From contig JAGYXB010000803.1 of assembly GCA_022495005.1 (NCBI GenBank), positions 248,001 to 312,000 on the forward strand: a DNA stretch of 64,000 nt, in the 5' to 3' direction. Shown here piece by piece: positions 12,117-24,373 of the stretch. The notes under the pieces were generated by a model. That model was not told where the DNA came from. It saw only the letters and a program-made list of their open reading frames with translations, and did not search any database. Positions within the stretch are counted from its first letter, which is position 1. Each line of letters begins with the position of its first letter. The stretch comes from Rhyacophila brunnea (taxonomy: Eukaryota > Arthropoda > Insecta > Trichoptera > Rhyacophilidae). Position numbers and translations under genes: made by a program.

Positions 12117-12999
12117 AAATAAAGAATTTGTATATGAAGAGCGGAATTGTTGCATTTACGATATTGGAAATTTGGCACCTGCAGTTGGCTGTCTTGTGTG
12201 AAGAACGACATGCTTTATATCAAAATGCCATCAAAATCTCATTTTTGGTCAAAAGTGCAGTTAGCTGTTTTGCAAATTAAGCAGTCGATTTGGCTTGAGG
12301 GAAGGTTGGGGCAATCCTTAAAACGTAAACCGAGCTAGGTGCAATGTTGATAATATTATGACAAATGGCTATTAGCCAAAATCATCTGCTACCTATTTTT
12401 GAATTTTTGTTGAATGAAATACGTAATCGAGTGCAGAATGCAGCGCTCAACGCAAATGCACTAACTTATTTACGGTGCATAGAGAGGATTCAATGGATAG
12501 CTTCCAAATATCAATAATCAAGCGATACACAAATAATACTGCTGACAGTGGAACTGATGATACTCAAAAGAGTTCATATACATTCAGTAAGCATTTTAAA
12601 TTTTCGTCTATTCATGGAATCTCAATAATTTAGTTTCAAAAGCGCACACAGACCATTGCAATCAAGCTACTACAAATTTTAATTCAGCATTCATTTTTAT
12701 GAATGCAGATACCCAAATATGTCGACAGATTTTTGCAGTATTCAGATGTTTATCTTTATTGTTTAGATTGTCATATACAGCGAGAGTTAATCCGCACCTA
12801 ACGAAATTACACCAGCTATTTGCTACCAAAAATATGGCGACTTTTTTTTTTTAAATTTAAAGTTGATATCTCATGATGTTTCAAATTGTCACTTTCACCC
12901 TATCGACTTAATTAATAAATCGATAAAAGCACAAAGCCCAAAAGGAGTAACTTGGGAACACCGCTGTGCGCAGAACAATAATGCCGGTTAGAACAACTA
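12117..12999. other. No recognised gene; possible decayed transposon remnant
   Basis: A moderately G-rich portion around 12147-12340 is open in one plus-strand frame, but the predicted peptide has no recognised motif. The rest is AT-rich without visible structure. Confidence 0.3.
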
Positions 13000-13502
13000 C
13001 TTCTTCTTCTTTTTTGGCCATATCCGCCTCCTAATTGGGGCATATGGACACCACGCGGCGCCTCCAAGAATCCCTGTTGCTTGCCAGTCTTCTTGCTTCG
13101 TTCCAGGTCAAACCAGCATCCCGTAGGTCCGCCGCATACACTCTGTATATAGTATTTGGCGGCCTTCCAGGACGCCGGAATCCGGTCGGCTTGAAGAATA
13201 GGCAAGCCAGGTTGAGGTTCTCTTCTGGCATCCGCAGCACGTGGCCGAGCCAGGTCCAACGTCGCCTCTTCACTTTCAGCGTGATGAGAGGCTGCTTGGT
13301 GCATTCTCTTATCTCCTCGTTGCTCCTAAAGTCATACCACCGCACACCCAGTATTCGTCGCAAACATCTGTTTTCGAAGCTCAGTATACGGTTGCTCTGA
13401 GCCTTCGTAAGGTGCCATGATTCGCTACCGTAAAGCAGCACCGTCAGAATGCAAGCGTCGAATAGGCGGCATTTGGTTTTGACCGAGTACAATCGTGAGT
13501 CC
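13000..13502 (-). pseudogene. LINE (family A) C-terminal fragment with intact 3' tail
   Basis: The minus strand encodes the C-terminal tail of a LINE polyprotein, with YSVKTKCRLFDACILTVLLY, GSESWHLTKAQSNRIL, LRRILGVRWYD, RRRWTWLGHVLRMPEE and GRPPNTIYRVYAADLRDAG, then a stop after SICPN. The remaining frame of about 150 codons is uninterrupted, but the 5' part, including the reverse transcriptase core, is missing (truncated at about 13502). The 3' end is a GGATATGGCC block plus AAGAAG repeats, very like the ends of the SINE family 1 copies. A second copy is at 52784-53345. Confidence 0.88.
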
Positions 13503-14748
13503 TACAAGGACAACTACAATATCCTCTATGGACCAACTTATACTGTTATGCTGTTCCGTCACTTAGTTTTTGCGCACTGATACTATTACGTCACGTGCTC
13601 TTTGCATGTTGACTTGTTGTGGTCGATACTCTATCTCTGGCACTATTAAGAGGAATTAAAAGTTTTATTTTCTGTTCCTCCTTTTCACAATCCTCCTACA
13701 TTTGAAATAATACTCCAGTCCGTTTCCGTGAAGGTATAGGCATTTTAATTCTAATATAACTCCACCCAATATCGTGCATACATTGAATAATGGGCGCGAG
13801 AAATGTAGTAGCGGGGGAGAGTTTTAGTTCTAGAAACGACCGTGTTGAAGTGGAAGACTTGATATTATAGAAGCCGCACTGTACAATACACCACTCTTCT
13901 GCCAGTGGCCTTTCCACCGAGCGTTTCCGTTTACGTAATCAAAAACAGAAATAAACACAGCTGAAAATTACGAGCTTTTTTTTTTTAAATAAAAATAAAT
14001 ATTTTTTTACAATTTCATCCCTTATTATGTTATTTAGTCATGTCTCTTTATAAATTCTTCATTTATATATTCGCAGTTTCCATATCCGCAGCATTTCGTT
14101 AGAACGCATTATCCTCGAATACAGAGGTTTTACTGTCTTCAATACATATAAGTCCGTGAAGTGTACCCTGAAGGCTTTTACGAGCCACTAAATAAAAACC
14201 GCTGCCATTCTGTAATAAAACCGGATTTATTGAAATGGTCGATTAGTGAACACTGAGCGTCCTCTATTACCAAATATTAATATTTACTCTTCTGTCATTT
14301 CCTCGGTAATACTATCCGTCGGGGCCTTAAAAGCTTTGTAATATTACAAAGGACACGTTCCTTGGGGGATTTAGCTTTGAACATTACCCACGTTGTTAAT
14401 TGACTGACTAACGCCTCTGTGTGAAAAGGTTTGTAGTTTATATTGAGACATCATAGCCGTTGGCCATTTAATGTTCAAGCAAGCTTAACTTTTGTAATCT
14501 TATATTAAATAATCTACGACATCATTGCCACCAACACTGCTGAATAAAGGCCTATTATCTCTGCCCTAGTTATTAAATGTTGCACTTGCATATAATAATA
14601 AATTATAGTCGCTAGTTGCCACTAAACTTGGTGACATCCACTAAGTTGATCCCTATTCGAGGACTAGGCCGGAATCAGCTTCTAGTAGTCTTATAACCAC
14701 GAATTAGCTTCAATTCAGTTATGAGTAATAAATATTAAGTTGCAGAAT
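13503..14748. other. No recognised gene
   Basis: A minus-strand open stretch at about 13696-13917 has no recognised domain. A short hairpin, GCTTTGTAATATTACAAAG, lies near 14333-14351. Nothing else was supported. Confidence 0.3.
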
Positions 14749-14860
14749 CCTTTCAGCGCTGACGACACAACTGTTGTGTCCTCATTAGTTGGCCATTATA
14801 TATAATTAGCATGTTATTTAAATGTGGTAATTAAATAGTAATTAAATGGTTCGCGATGGA
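14749..14860 (+). repeat. Short interspersed repeat (family E), copy 1
   Basis: Shares TTGGCCATTA, ATATAATTAGCATGTTATTT and AAATGTGGTAATTAA with the copies at 18353 and 52657. This is the most divergent of the three. Confidence 0.6.
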
Positions 14861-15239
14861 TATAAAAATGTAACAAAAATTACCTACTGAGAGTGTTCTC
14901 GCCAAATTCTCATCCACTGGTTATTAGTGGCTTGTTGTGAATGCTCGATTTTCTCTGCTAGACTGATTGAATATTGTAAACTCATTCCTACAGTATACTT
15001 TTTTTTTTTAAATAAAAATCGTTATCCGCAATAACTTTGATTTTTGGCACCACCCTACACCGACGACGTCTCAAGGCATTGTCAGCCATTACACTGGAGT
15101 ACCAATATATGACTGCATTATTTGTACAGTGGTTGTCCAATCGGCGAGTGAGGTGTTCTGCACATTGCCATTGCATCAGCTTAGCGATCACTATAACATC
15201 GCGTAGGTACTCTTATCTTTCTTCTTATAGAAGAATAAT

Positions 15240-15730
15240 AACAGAATATCCACTGCAAAGAGGTCAGGTAGAACCTCAGGCTCAAAAATGCTCACACAAA
15301 AATAGTCTTTCTAAAACTGTCATATGCACGATGAGATAGCATATGGAAACGAATTGTGAACACAATACCTGTGAATCGACTGGACTGATTGACATCTTTG
15401 AGACTAAAATTCTGTGGCATATATACGAGCCCATGAGTGAGGGGTGTGTAGAATTATGTTAAATTATGAGTTGTACCACATGTTCCAGGATTCGAAGATC
15501 TCCACCTTGATACAGTTCTACGGCTAAACATGCCAGAAACATGGGTACCAAAAATGGTCTTCGTTGGGAATCCAGGATGAAGGAGACTAGTTAGAAGGCC
15601 ATTGCTCTACTAAAAGAAGAGGGTCCTATCCTCAACATCGTAAACTGGATCGCGTCAGCTGGACGAAGACGATGGTGGAGGTCGAAGGTCAAATTAATCT
15701 ATAGCGCCATCGTAAGAATGATCTTTTATA
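15240..15730 (+). pseudogene. Decayed LINE (family B) 3' fragment
   Basis: The tail ATAGCGCCATCGTAAGAATG at about 15701-15720 matches the 3' end of the LINE at 6430-7844. The body contains degraded counterparts of the YGCESW to GPM region near 15340-15440 and of the WRRSKV-type basic tail, with many stops and indels. Confidence 0.65.
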
Positions 15731-16555
15731 ATTTGTACAATATCTGTACTACCTAAAACGACAAATTTTAGGATATATACCTGTAATTTCCACCTTTAAG
15801 AGCGTGCTCAGTGAAACGGCAAATAATTTTCAACAGTAGGTGCGACGAAATTTCTCACTAGTCGCCAATCGGAGACAGATAGTCAAGGTGTCCGCACGTC
15901 GATTTTTTTTTTCATGGCATCGGGTCAAAAATATTCTTAAATCGTGTAAAGATGACTAAAAAACTTTACGTATATACGTATATACTAAGAAAACAAGTCA
16001 ATGAATATACTGTTATTATTAGTAATATAACAATAAACATAACATTAAATGAACGCATGTTGGATTTTTATGACAAATTATATTTCGTTCGGCACGCGTC
16101 ATTTGCACAATCTGCGCATCGCCTAGCCACGATCTTTTTAGACCATGCCCCAACTGAAGTATAGCCTTAAAGTAACTAGAATGGTAAATTTTATTAAACT
16201 AACCATCAAAATAATATTATTATTATTTCAATCGTTTGAATTTATCAAATGAGAAAGCTCACACAACTTTATAAATTATATTTATATTCAAAAAATACCA
16301 AATTTTCACTTACTTATCATAAATCAACTAGACGATAACTTCTACGTAGTGTCAAAACCAAAAAAAAATACTTTAATAATTAGAAACATTATGAGATTAT
16401 AAACGTGTGGCATTCCTCAACTCGCTATAAAGATCAAAGGGTAGTGTAATAGAGCTGACACCGCATTTACTGGTTAAGAACCCCCTTGAATAATATGAGT
16501 GCAGCTCCACCGCAGTGTTCCACGTAGCGAAGATCTTAATAATAATATTCATATC
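15731..16555. other. No recognised gene
   Basis: AT-rich. A plus-strand open stretch at 15952-16164 has no recognised motif. Confidence 0.35.
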
Positions 16556-16640
16556 ACGTTTTTGAATATTTTTTGCACCGAGTGGGACTTGAACCCACGA
16601 CAATAGCAATCTGGACAATCTGTAATGTGTACAACCCAAT
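16556..16640 (-). repeat. tRNA-like sequence, SINE head or tRNA pseudogene
   Basis: The minus strand contains TCGTGGGTTCAAGTCCCACT, a perfect tRNA T-arm with B box, within a tRNA-like context. The rest does not fold into a clear four-arm tRNA, so it is probably a tRNA-derived SINE fragment. Confidence 0.5.
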
Positions 16641-18352
16641 TTTATAATGCTACCAATATTGCAAAAACATTTGTTTGTATAAATTAAATTTAATAAAGAC
16701 AGGTACCCACAGTTATTTATATCATAACAATCGTCTAAAAAACTTATCGGTAAAATTGAATACGAATCTAATTATTATTATTCTACTGTTGTAAAACAAT
16801 GTTCGCTCTTGTAATGCTAGCTGTAATACGTGATGTTTAAAAGACGAAAACGTGCCAAAAAAGGGCTTGTGTGTTATTTATGGGTGAGTTTTTCCATTGT
16901 GACTGATGTACAGAAAGAACTGTCCGAAAAGGGTCTTATATAAATGAACGGATCCTTTAAAAATGCTCATGTTATCCTTAGTTCTTATTCTTCGGGCAGA
17001 CGGAAGCGTTTAATATATTGTCAGTAGAGTTCCAACGTCATCTTTAGCTATCACATTCCTGATGGATGGTAAGGGCTTTTTATGAAAGCATTATTAAATG
17101 AGTGTGTGGTGCCATAATACCTTTACTATATTACGCAATATAAGAACTCTAATCATATTATTGACGTTATATTATTATTAACGACACTTAGGCTCGATAG
17201 TCGATATAATACTATGTCTTCTAACCTATATAATATTATATAAAGTCAAAGTAAAATATTCTCATTGAAATTTTGCAAAAAATAACAATGAAAATAAACC
17301 CCAAGTTATTTACGAGTTTAAAAACATTCTAAATAATAAAAAAATTAGGTATACAAAGTAAATTAAAAGTATCACCAACTGGACGGAAGAAGCTATAGAT
17401 TAAAACTTGAGAGATAAATCAATTTGTTAGGTGTTTTAACGATATACATATATTTTTGTAAATTAAAATATATTATTTAATATACAATTCAATATTAATG
17501 TTTTTGAAGCGTTTTGATAATTTCATCTTATTTGAACGTGTTTTATTTGACACATCAAATTTTCACACCAATACTAAAATCAGGTAAGCTGGTTTATCTA
17601 ATTTTTGAAAATATCATAGGGAAAATTTCCTTCTTTATGTAGTAATACAATCGACCAAAAATATATTATTCATTTTTTAGGCAGCGGGAGGAGGTTGAGT
17701 TAACAAAAAGTAGCAGGTGCCACTGTCTTTCAAAATTACCCCGCCTCATACTTATAGCTTATCGTCACTTCAATTGTGGACTCCACAATTTTTCTGGTAC
17801 ATTCCCCATACCCGGAACTGTGTACTTTGGGTCTAGCAATTAACACCTGGCCTGCAGATATAACTAAGTATGCTAACCTACGGGTTATTGAAAGCTGTCG
17901 CATCCACAAGTGGTCAACGGTCATAATTATTATTAGGATTGTTATTGTCCATTTGTGTCGTCCGGGCTGACTTATCTTTTAGACTTGCAGCATCATAATA
18001 TTAAATCAAACATTGGATGACCCAGGTGGCATCAATTTGCGAGTGCCACGGGACTTTCAGTGGTCATAGGCCTTGCGTGATGAATGCTGAGAGGAGTGGG
18101 ATCAATCCGTTGAGAAGAAATTATCTGGGTCACGGTCCTGTTGTCCTTACGAAAAGAAAGAAGTAGTAATATTCCATTCACCTAAATATTTTGGGGTCCG
18201 GACCCGAAACCGAGCCCATGACGTGAGCCGAGTAAATCTATGGAAACTATTCATGATATGAACAATGACAAAATTAAAGTTATCTGGTTGTAGTATTGAG
18301 TTGTTGAAATGCTAGCTATTAATTTTAAAAGTAAACCTCAGAATATTGTAAA
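16641..18352. other. No recognised gene
   Basis: AT-rich to about 17680, then a less AT-rich segment at 17690-18220 that looks like degraded transposon sequence but carries no readable motif. Confidence 0.35.
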
Positions 18353-18482
18353 AGAATTAACTCATTTAGTGCTAACAACGCGATCGGCGCGTTTGCAGTA
18401 GTTGTCCATTAGATATAATTAACATGATATTTAAATTTGGTAATTAACAAGTAATTAACTGATCAGCAGTGAATGTATTCTT
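18353..18482 (+). repeat. Short interspersed repeat (family E), copy 2
   Basis: Starts TTAACTCATTTAGTGCTAAC and continues through CCATTAGATATAAT to the GATCAGCAGTGA region, matching 52657-52778. Both begin with TTAA. Confidence 0.7.
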
Positions 18483-18545
18483 GTACCATACTATATTCTA
18501 GTTGATTAGTCGGCATTTTTAGCGATTAAGTAATACTATGGCTTG

Positions 18546-19664
18546 CAGCGGCAAAATAAAGGAGGTAGGCTGTGGAGATCCTACAAAAATAGTGCACACT
18601 TAACATTGGCAGTCACACTTATTTGTTTTATTGAAATAAAAATACAAATTACTGATGATGTTAATTAGCTTTTAAAATTCAAATAACCCCTGCCTAGACC
18701 AAACCATAATAGTAAAGGTAAGCTGTGGAAATCCAACAAAAATAATGCACACTTTGTCAGTCATACTTATTTCGTCACCTCAATACTACAACTAAGTAAC
18801 TTGATTTTCACTGTTTTTGAGATAGCTATCGGATAGTATTCTACATTTCCTTCTCTACAAAATGATAAAATTAGGTAAGTCAGAAGTTAATGGGAACTGT
18901 ATTAATTTTGTGTTTGAAAATATTAGATAATCATAAATGCATTAAATAAATAAAATAATACATCTATATTTTTTCCCATACAGTTGATCATTATTTAATT
19001 GTTCCCAATTAGACAAGCACAATTTTCCATTTGTATTTTAAATATTAATTTTAGCAAGCTTTTTTAGCTAATTTAATCAAGTAAAGTTTAAATTTCATTT
19101 TCCCAACAATGACCAAATCGGATTTATCTAGTAGTAGTATTTTGGTGACGATATAATATACAAAGCCTTTTATTGCAAGTTACTTTTATTTGTGTAACTA
19201 ACCCATTCCCATTATATTCGTGTTTTCACATAAATTTACGAAATCTGTACTAAATTTATAGGTATAGGTACCACTATTTATATGTAAGTTTTGTGATGTG
19301 AGTTATCTAGTTATAATATTGAGGTGACAATTTGTTTTCGTTGAACTAAGAATACAAATTGTATAATATGGAGTTGGTTAATTTTAAAAATTCAATTAAA
19401 CCCTAACCTAAACCAAACCATAATAGAAAAAAATCTAAAATCATATATGATTTAAGGGTAGATATTTTAAAGATAAAAGAATATTTTTTATCTAACATCA
19501 ATTATGGTTTTCTTTAGGCACAGTTTAATTGAATTTTAAAAACTAACCAATTCCATCCGCTTCTGGATTATTAGTTCAATGAAGACAAATAAGTTTAATT
19601 GACAAAGTTTAGTGTGCACTATTTATGTCGGATCTCCACAGACCACCTCCACGATTCGCCACTG
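18546..19664. mobile_element. hAT-like TIR element with internal repeats
   Basis: The left end CAGCGGC...GGAGGTAGG then CTGTGGAGATCC and TAGTGCACACT is mirrored at the right by AGTGTGCACTATTTATG, GGATCTCCACAG and CCACCTCC...GCCACTG. A second, internal copy of the left-end motif occurs at about 18716-18790, and AATTTTAAAAATTCAATTAA-type segments are inverted near 19383 and 19523. No clear 8-bp duplication was seen. There is no transposase. Confidence 0.6.
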
Positions 19665-21361
19665 ATCGTGTTATTATAAAACATTGAATATGTACATACC
19701 TACTCATAGTACGTATAAGTACCCATAGTGCTCGGTTAGAACGTATTGTCTGTAATGGCCGCTATCTTGGAAAATTGCCAATAGCGTTTGAATAGATGAC
19801 TTCTTCGCCTTAGTTACTTCTATTGTACACGTAATTTTAAAATTTCTGAAAAACAAACCGTCCGTTCACTTTCTTCGATTTTCTGGTTTTACTGAAAGTG
19901 TCAACGATATTTAAATAAGCTCTACATATTTTATTACTATATAATATTAATAAAAAAAATACCTAAATAACGCGAGTAGATGACTTTATAGAAAGTATTA
20001 ACCAATAGAAAAAAAACTACTAAGCTATTTCAAATTTGTGAGGTTTTATATCTGTCTAGACCGGAGAGTTTCAATAAAAAATTGACATTCGTATAGCAGT
20101 TGTATTTACTTATGTTTTTTCTAACAGATCCCAAAAACTAGACCCACTATTACAAGGATCAGTTGTTAGCAATATGTCACCCGCTACGTCTCCACACTTA
20201 AATAACGATCAACGCTCTTCACCGTTGTACTGTGTGTATTGAGGAAAAAATCATTACACAGATTAAAAAGTAGTATGTATTAGATCAGGCAATGTAAACT
20301 TATTTAATCATTTTCTTAAAATTATGTATATGGACACTTCTTGAAAAAAAAATACCCGCGTGTCAGATAGACAAAATGAGAAGAAAAAAGTGAAATATTT
20401 TTTTCAGTACTATTGTATGTCGGATTCACATATTTTCAAAATGTATACAGTACCTATTTAAGAATATATTTTTATACAATTATTATTATTAATTGTAATT
20501 ATATTTGTTATTTTTTTGTCTCATATATAAATGTATTAAATATTTACAGTTTATAAGCATACATACTGCAGTGTCTTAACATAATTCAGATCCAAAGAGA
20601 TTTATTACTTTAGGTTTTATATAAGTATTAATTAATCAATGAAAATAGTTATTATAAAACTTTTACTTAAATATTGTTAAAATAGTGGTTGCTAATTTTT
20701 TGGTCGCTATATATCACTAATTATACTCGTATCATTTTTATTTTTGAAAAATTAATTCAATTAATTATTAAATACGAATATTAAATGTTGATCAAAATCG
20801 TCATTGCTACACTATCCCTGCAATAAGTCGTGGTTTCCCAGAGAGGCGGTGCTGGTCCCGGAAATAGTAGACGTTAAGGAACAAGTGGGCATAAGGCGCT
20901 AAAAATTGGGCTATAGGTACGTCATATTTACAGTGATACATCATCATGCAGTCATATATCTGTCTAATGGTCTATCGTCACCATTAAAATTTTAATTGTA
21001 CTAATTTGATTATTAATATACGAGTGTTTTATATACAATTTAATTTATTCTCTTTCATTTTGATAAATATTTCATATTAGTTGTTTTCATTTCCAAACTA
21101 CCTTTTTGAATTACACACACAGCTTTATCTCATAGCCAATTTTCCCAACTGAATAACCGAGCATGAATAATAATTATTATGTTTTCATTTAATTGAAAGT
21201 ATTAGTTCCAACATTATATAGGTATATTATATATATCTCAATAGTAAAATAAATGTTTTCACCATTTTCGTCATCAGTGTCATCTCAACCACTTATGATT
21301 CACTGTTGATGATCTTAGACGGTTCTTCGTCACCCTTCAATTCTTTTAATATAATATCGTC
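19665..21361. other. AT-rich stretch apart from the candidate exon
   Basis: Apart from the candidate exon at 20131-20239, nothing was recognised. About 20820-20960 is less AT-rich and may be a decayed transposon end. Confidence 0.35.
20131..20239 (+). CDS. Candidate terminal coding exon of an unknown gene
   Basis: A strong-looking acceptor (TTTACTTATGTTTTTTCTAACAG) is followed by an open frame reading SQKLDPLLQGSVVSNMSPAT then SPHLNNDQRSSPLYCVY and TGA at 20239. The Ser/Pro/Asn/Gln-rich composition is unlike the low-complexity peptides translated from surrounding AT-rich DNA. I do not recognise the protein. No partner exon was found upstream on the plus strand, and a frame of about 36 codons can arise by chance. 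Confidence 0.25.
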
Positions 21362-21779
21362 GGTCCCTATTAAAAAAGTCAGATCTGAAATTTTGTCATT
21401 TTCGGATTATAACGTAAAAGTTATTTAAACACTTTAAACATTTATACCACAATCACAGCTTTTTTTGTTTGTTTCAAAAATTTCGAGATACTCAAGTTAC
21501 AAATGACGGATCTACCGAGAGTGTCCGAATAACAATGTCGGTTCTTACCAACCGACATTGTTGGCTGGGTGTGGGTGAGCAAGATGTATCGAATCTGACA
21601 GTTGCTGCTATGTTCATCGGACAGACGGATGTTTTTATAAACGTTTAGAAAAGTTTCTATAACCCGTATTTTTATTCATTATGGCAAGCAATAGGTCACA
21701 AAGGATATTTGATGAAACATTTTTGATTGCTCGTACTGAAAAATAGCATTTTGCAGATCCGACTTTTTTAATAGGGACC
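21362..21779. mobile_element. MITE with 26-bp TIRs and a central hairpin
   Basis: The left end GGTCCCTATTAAAAAAGTC, then AGATCTG, is repeated inverted at the right end with one mismatch (CAGATCCGACTTTTTTAATA then GGGACC). Near the middle is a perfect 13-bp stem with 6-nt loop (21531-21562, AACAATGTCGGTT and its complement). It is non-coding, no target duplication is evident, and the superfamily is unknown. Confidence 0.75.
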
Positions 21780-22796
21780 AATGATAGTATCATGAGTAAT
21801 ACTGGATGCACACTGTGCTTACATAATATGACCACATTGAAATCTTGATGTACCGTATTATGTCAACCATTTTTGGCTCAAGATAACCCATTTATTTCTT
21901 TTTTATTCTCTATATACCATTCCCAACATGCATCTCCCCCTACGACGTTGTTTCTACTCTTAATTTAATTTAAGGTCAATATTACATATTTTATTCAGAT
22001 GTCTAAATGTACTTACTCTATTCTAGCTTCTATCCGCAAAGATATGTGATCGTTATCATAATATTGTTTTAAATTAAATCCACTGAGTTCAAATTAAATA
22101 TGTATATTATTATAAACTTTGTGGAGGTCAAACTTTTTTCCAATGATTGGTTTTTAGACCTTATACCTATTCCCTAGACATAAATCGGTATACATTATTA
22201 AAAAAAACATCTGGATTGACCCTATTATTGACCAATCAGGATATGAACGCAGTAAGCTCTATTCGATGATAATTATTATTACACCAATACTTTGTATGAA
22301 GCCAAGAGAAATAGTAATTTAAAGCATATTATTTTGTTATTTATTACCATCGCTTTACTGTTGTCGTTTATAATTTTCGCATAGACCCGCGCTAAAGCGC
22401 GAATTGTAAAGCGTAATAATTGTCCCCCCATTTCCACCAGCCACCCCTGTCATTTTCTAAACCCGCTAACTCAACTTATGTGATAAATTATTTCATACTT
22501 TAATGTACAATTTCTTTAAAAGTCAATATAAACAACCCTTTTAGGCTACAGTGATTAAGTGATTCCAAAACTTAAAGAAAATAATAAAATTGATATTTTT
22601 TTATTATTTATTAGTCACATCTGTTCTTTACAGACGAATACCCAATTAGAATCTCTAATTTGATTTTCAATCACATCTAATATAGATTTACTTTCTTATA
22701 TTTATCCCAGCTATTATCATTTATTATCATTATCATCAGTCAATTGGTAAGATGAATAAACTAACAGTATATCAAAGTATAATATGAACTGTCGTC
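21780..22796. other. No recognised gene
   Basis: AT-rich. A short hairpin, CGCGCTAAAGCGCG, lies near 22388. Confidence 0.35.
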
Positions 22797-23042
22797 ATCT
22801 TCTTCTTTGGCCATGTCCGATCCTAATAGGATCATATGGGCCTCCATAGAGTAGAGGTTTGTAATAACAGATTTTATTTTTACGAGAAATGGATGTCAGC
22901 CACTTGCTCAACCTATTGGGTCCATACTCTGACTCATACACAAATTGAAAAACAATATGTGTACTTGCCAGACCCAGGATTCGAACCTGGGACCCTCGAT
23001 ACTATAGATCGGCGCTTAAGCCACGCGGCCATCGTGGGTGTC
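22797..23042 (-). repeat. tRNA-derived SINE (family 1), copy 2, near complete
   Basis: The most complete copy. On the minus strand it reads CCACGATGGCCGCGTGGCTT (A-box region), then CCCAGGTTCGAATCCTGGGT (B box and T arm), the conserved body and a 3' end ATGATCCTATTAGGATCGGA then CATGGCC and AAGAAGA repeats. Possible short target duplications GTCRTCATC flank it. Confidence 0.85.
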
Positions 23043-23916
23043 ATCATCATAGCTCTATAAATAGTCAGTGGTAGTTTCTGACCACTTGAAGCAAATTCCT
23101 ACTTCATGTATTAATTGCTGTGCCAATTACTAATACTAATAACGCAGATATCCTCTACCACAAGCACCGAATCCATGGTTTTCTAGGCTTCTGCCTCCCC
23201 AAACTTAAAGATAGTTAGTTTCCCCAAGTCATTATTCTAGTATTTATAATTATGTTTAAAATTACTAAAAAAAATTCGCAAAATTACGCAAACGAAGGAA
23301 ATTTATTAACTACGTTTTTACGTTTGCGAATAATAAATTAATAATTTTGAGTAACTTTTCACTCCATCTGTAATCATGACGTTGTTAATACTATAATAAG
23401 GTACTTTGATTTATAATAAAAGCTGAATGTCATCTATTGACAGAATATGAGCACCTTGGTTAACATAGTTGTTAGGATTAGTTTGTATGATTCATAATAG
23501 ATAGATCAGTAACTTAGAGAATACAAATTTTCTATTCTGTTTCCACACTTTTCTGGGATTATCTTTAATTGGCATATTTCTTGGGTTTATTTAAATTATG
23601 TTTTATCGTAGTAAACATTAAAACAATTTGTATGAAAAATCGACATTAATGTTATTCATTAATTAAAAATAATATTGTAATCTTATTTTCACATTTAATC
23701 AATTTGCACATTCCTGTATTAGATCAATCGTTAATTTTATAAGACAAAATTGCACTTAAACCAGCCATGGTTATGGTGGAAAAGTTACTATAAATAAACA
23801 TACATAATATAAGTAGATTTTAATTTAAAAAATGTGTTATTATTTATTTTCTCTTATCTTCTCAACCTTCTTCACTAATCACTTGAAAGCAGAGTGACAG
23901 CTGCCCTCAGTAAGCT
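23043..23916. other. AT-rich stretch, nothing recognised
   Basis: No supported feature. An AATAAATAATAA run on the minus strand near 23840-23855 could serve as a polyadenylation signal for the small open frame that follows. Confidence 0.35.
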
Positions 23917-24186
23917 CTACAGTAAGGTTACACCTACAAAAAACCAGCAGTTTGCAATTAGCAGTATGATCAAAAAATAATAATAAAGTATCCTAAGCAT
24001 ATTGTTCATAAACTTTACTGCATTTTGATTATTGATAGGTTTATTATGTACTGCAAGAAATTTTAAGAAGTCATCATCAACACCACATTTAAAATCTATC
24101 AAGTGCCTTGCGTTATCTTGTCTTCGGGATCCATGACTTAACAACGTGAGAAAAATGAAAAACACTACTGTTTTTATAACTATCAT
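23917..24186 (-). CDS. Candidate small secreted protein, unknown
   Basis: An uninterrupted frame of 89 codons on the minus strand begins MIVIKTVVFFIFLTLLSHGS, which looks like a cleavable signal peptide (one Lys, a hydrophobic core, small residues before RR). A hydrophilic segment follows (DNARHLIDFKCGVDDDFLKF) and then a very hydrophobic C-terminal half that may be read-through into non-coding DNA. A GTAAAG donor after NNQNA and a pyrimidine-rich acceptor TTTTTTGTAG suggest possible introns, but the phases I tried do not give a convincing joined product. I do not recognise the family. It could be chance in AT-rich DNA. Confidence 0.3.
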   Translation of the reverse strand: MIVIKTVVFFIFLTLLSHGSRRQDNARHLIDFKCGVDDDFLKFLAVHNKPINNQNAVKFMNNMLRILYYYFLIILLIANCWFFVGVTLL

Positions 24187-24373
24187 TTACTTTAACAATC
24201 GTAATAATTATGTTGTTTTCTTTTTCATTAGTTCGCTTCACTTCAAAAAATATCCCTTAGAAACACTATATGTTTTTTTAACGTTTCACTACTACTTATT
24301 TACAAGTGTGTACAATAAACAGTGGTGATATTAAACTGGTAAATATTATACAAACGTTTACGTAAGTTAGGTA

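Noticed and set aside
13035..13400. Plus-strand open frame of 121 codons
   Set aside because: It is the antisense of the LINE family A coding sequence on the minus strand.
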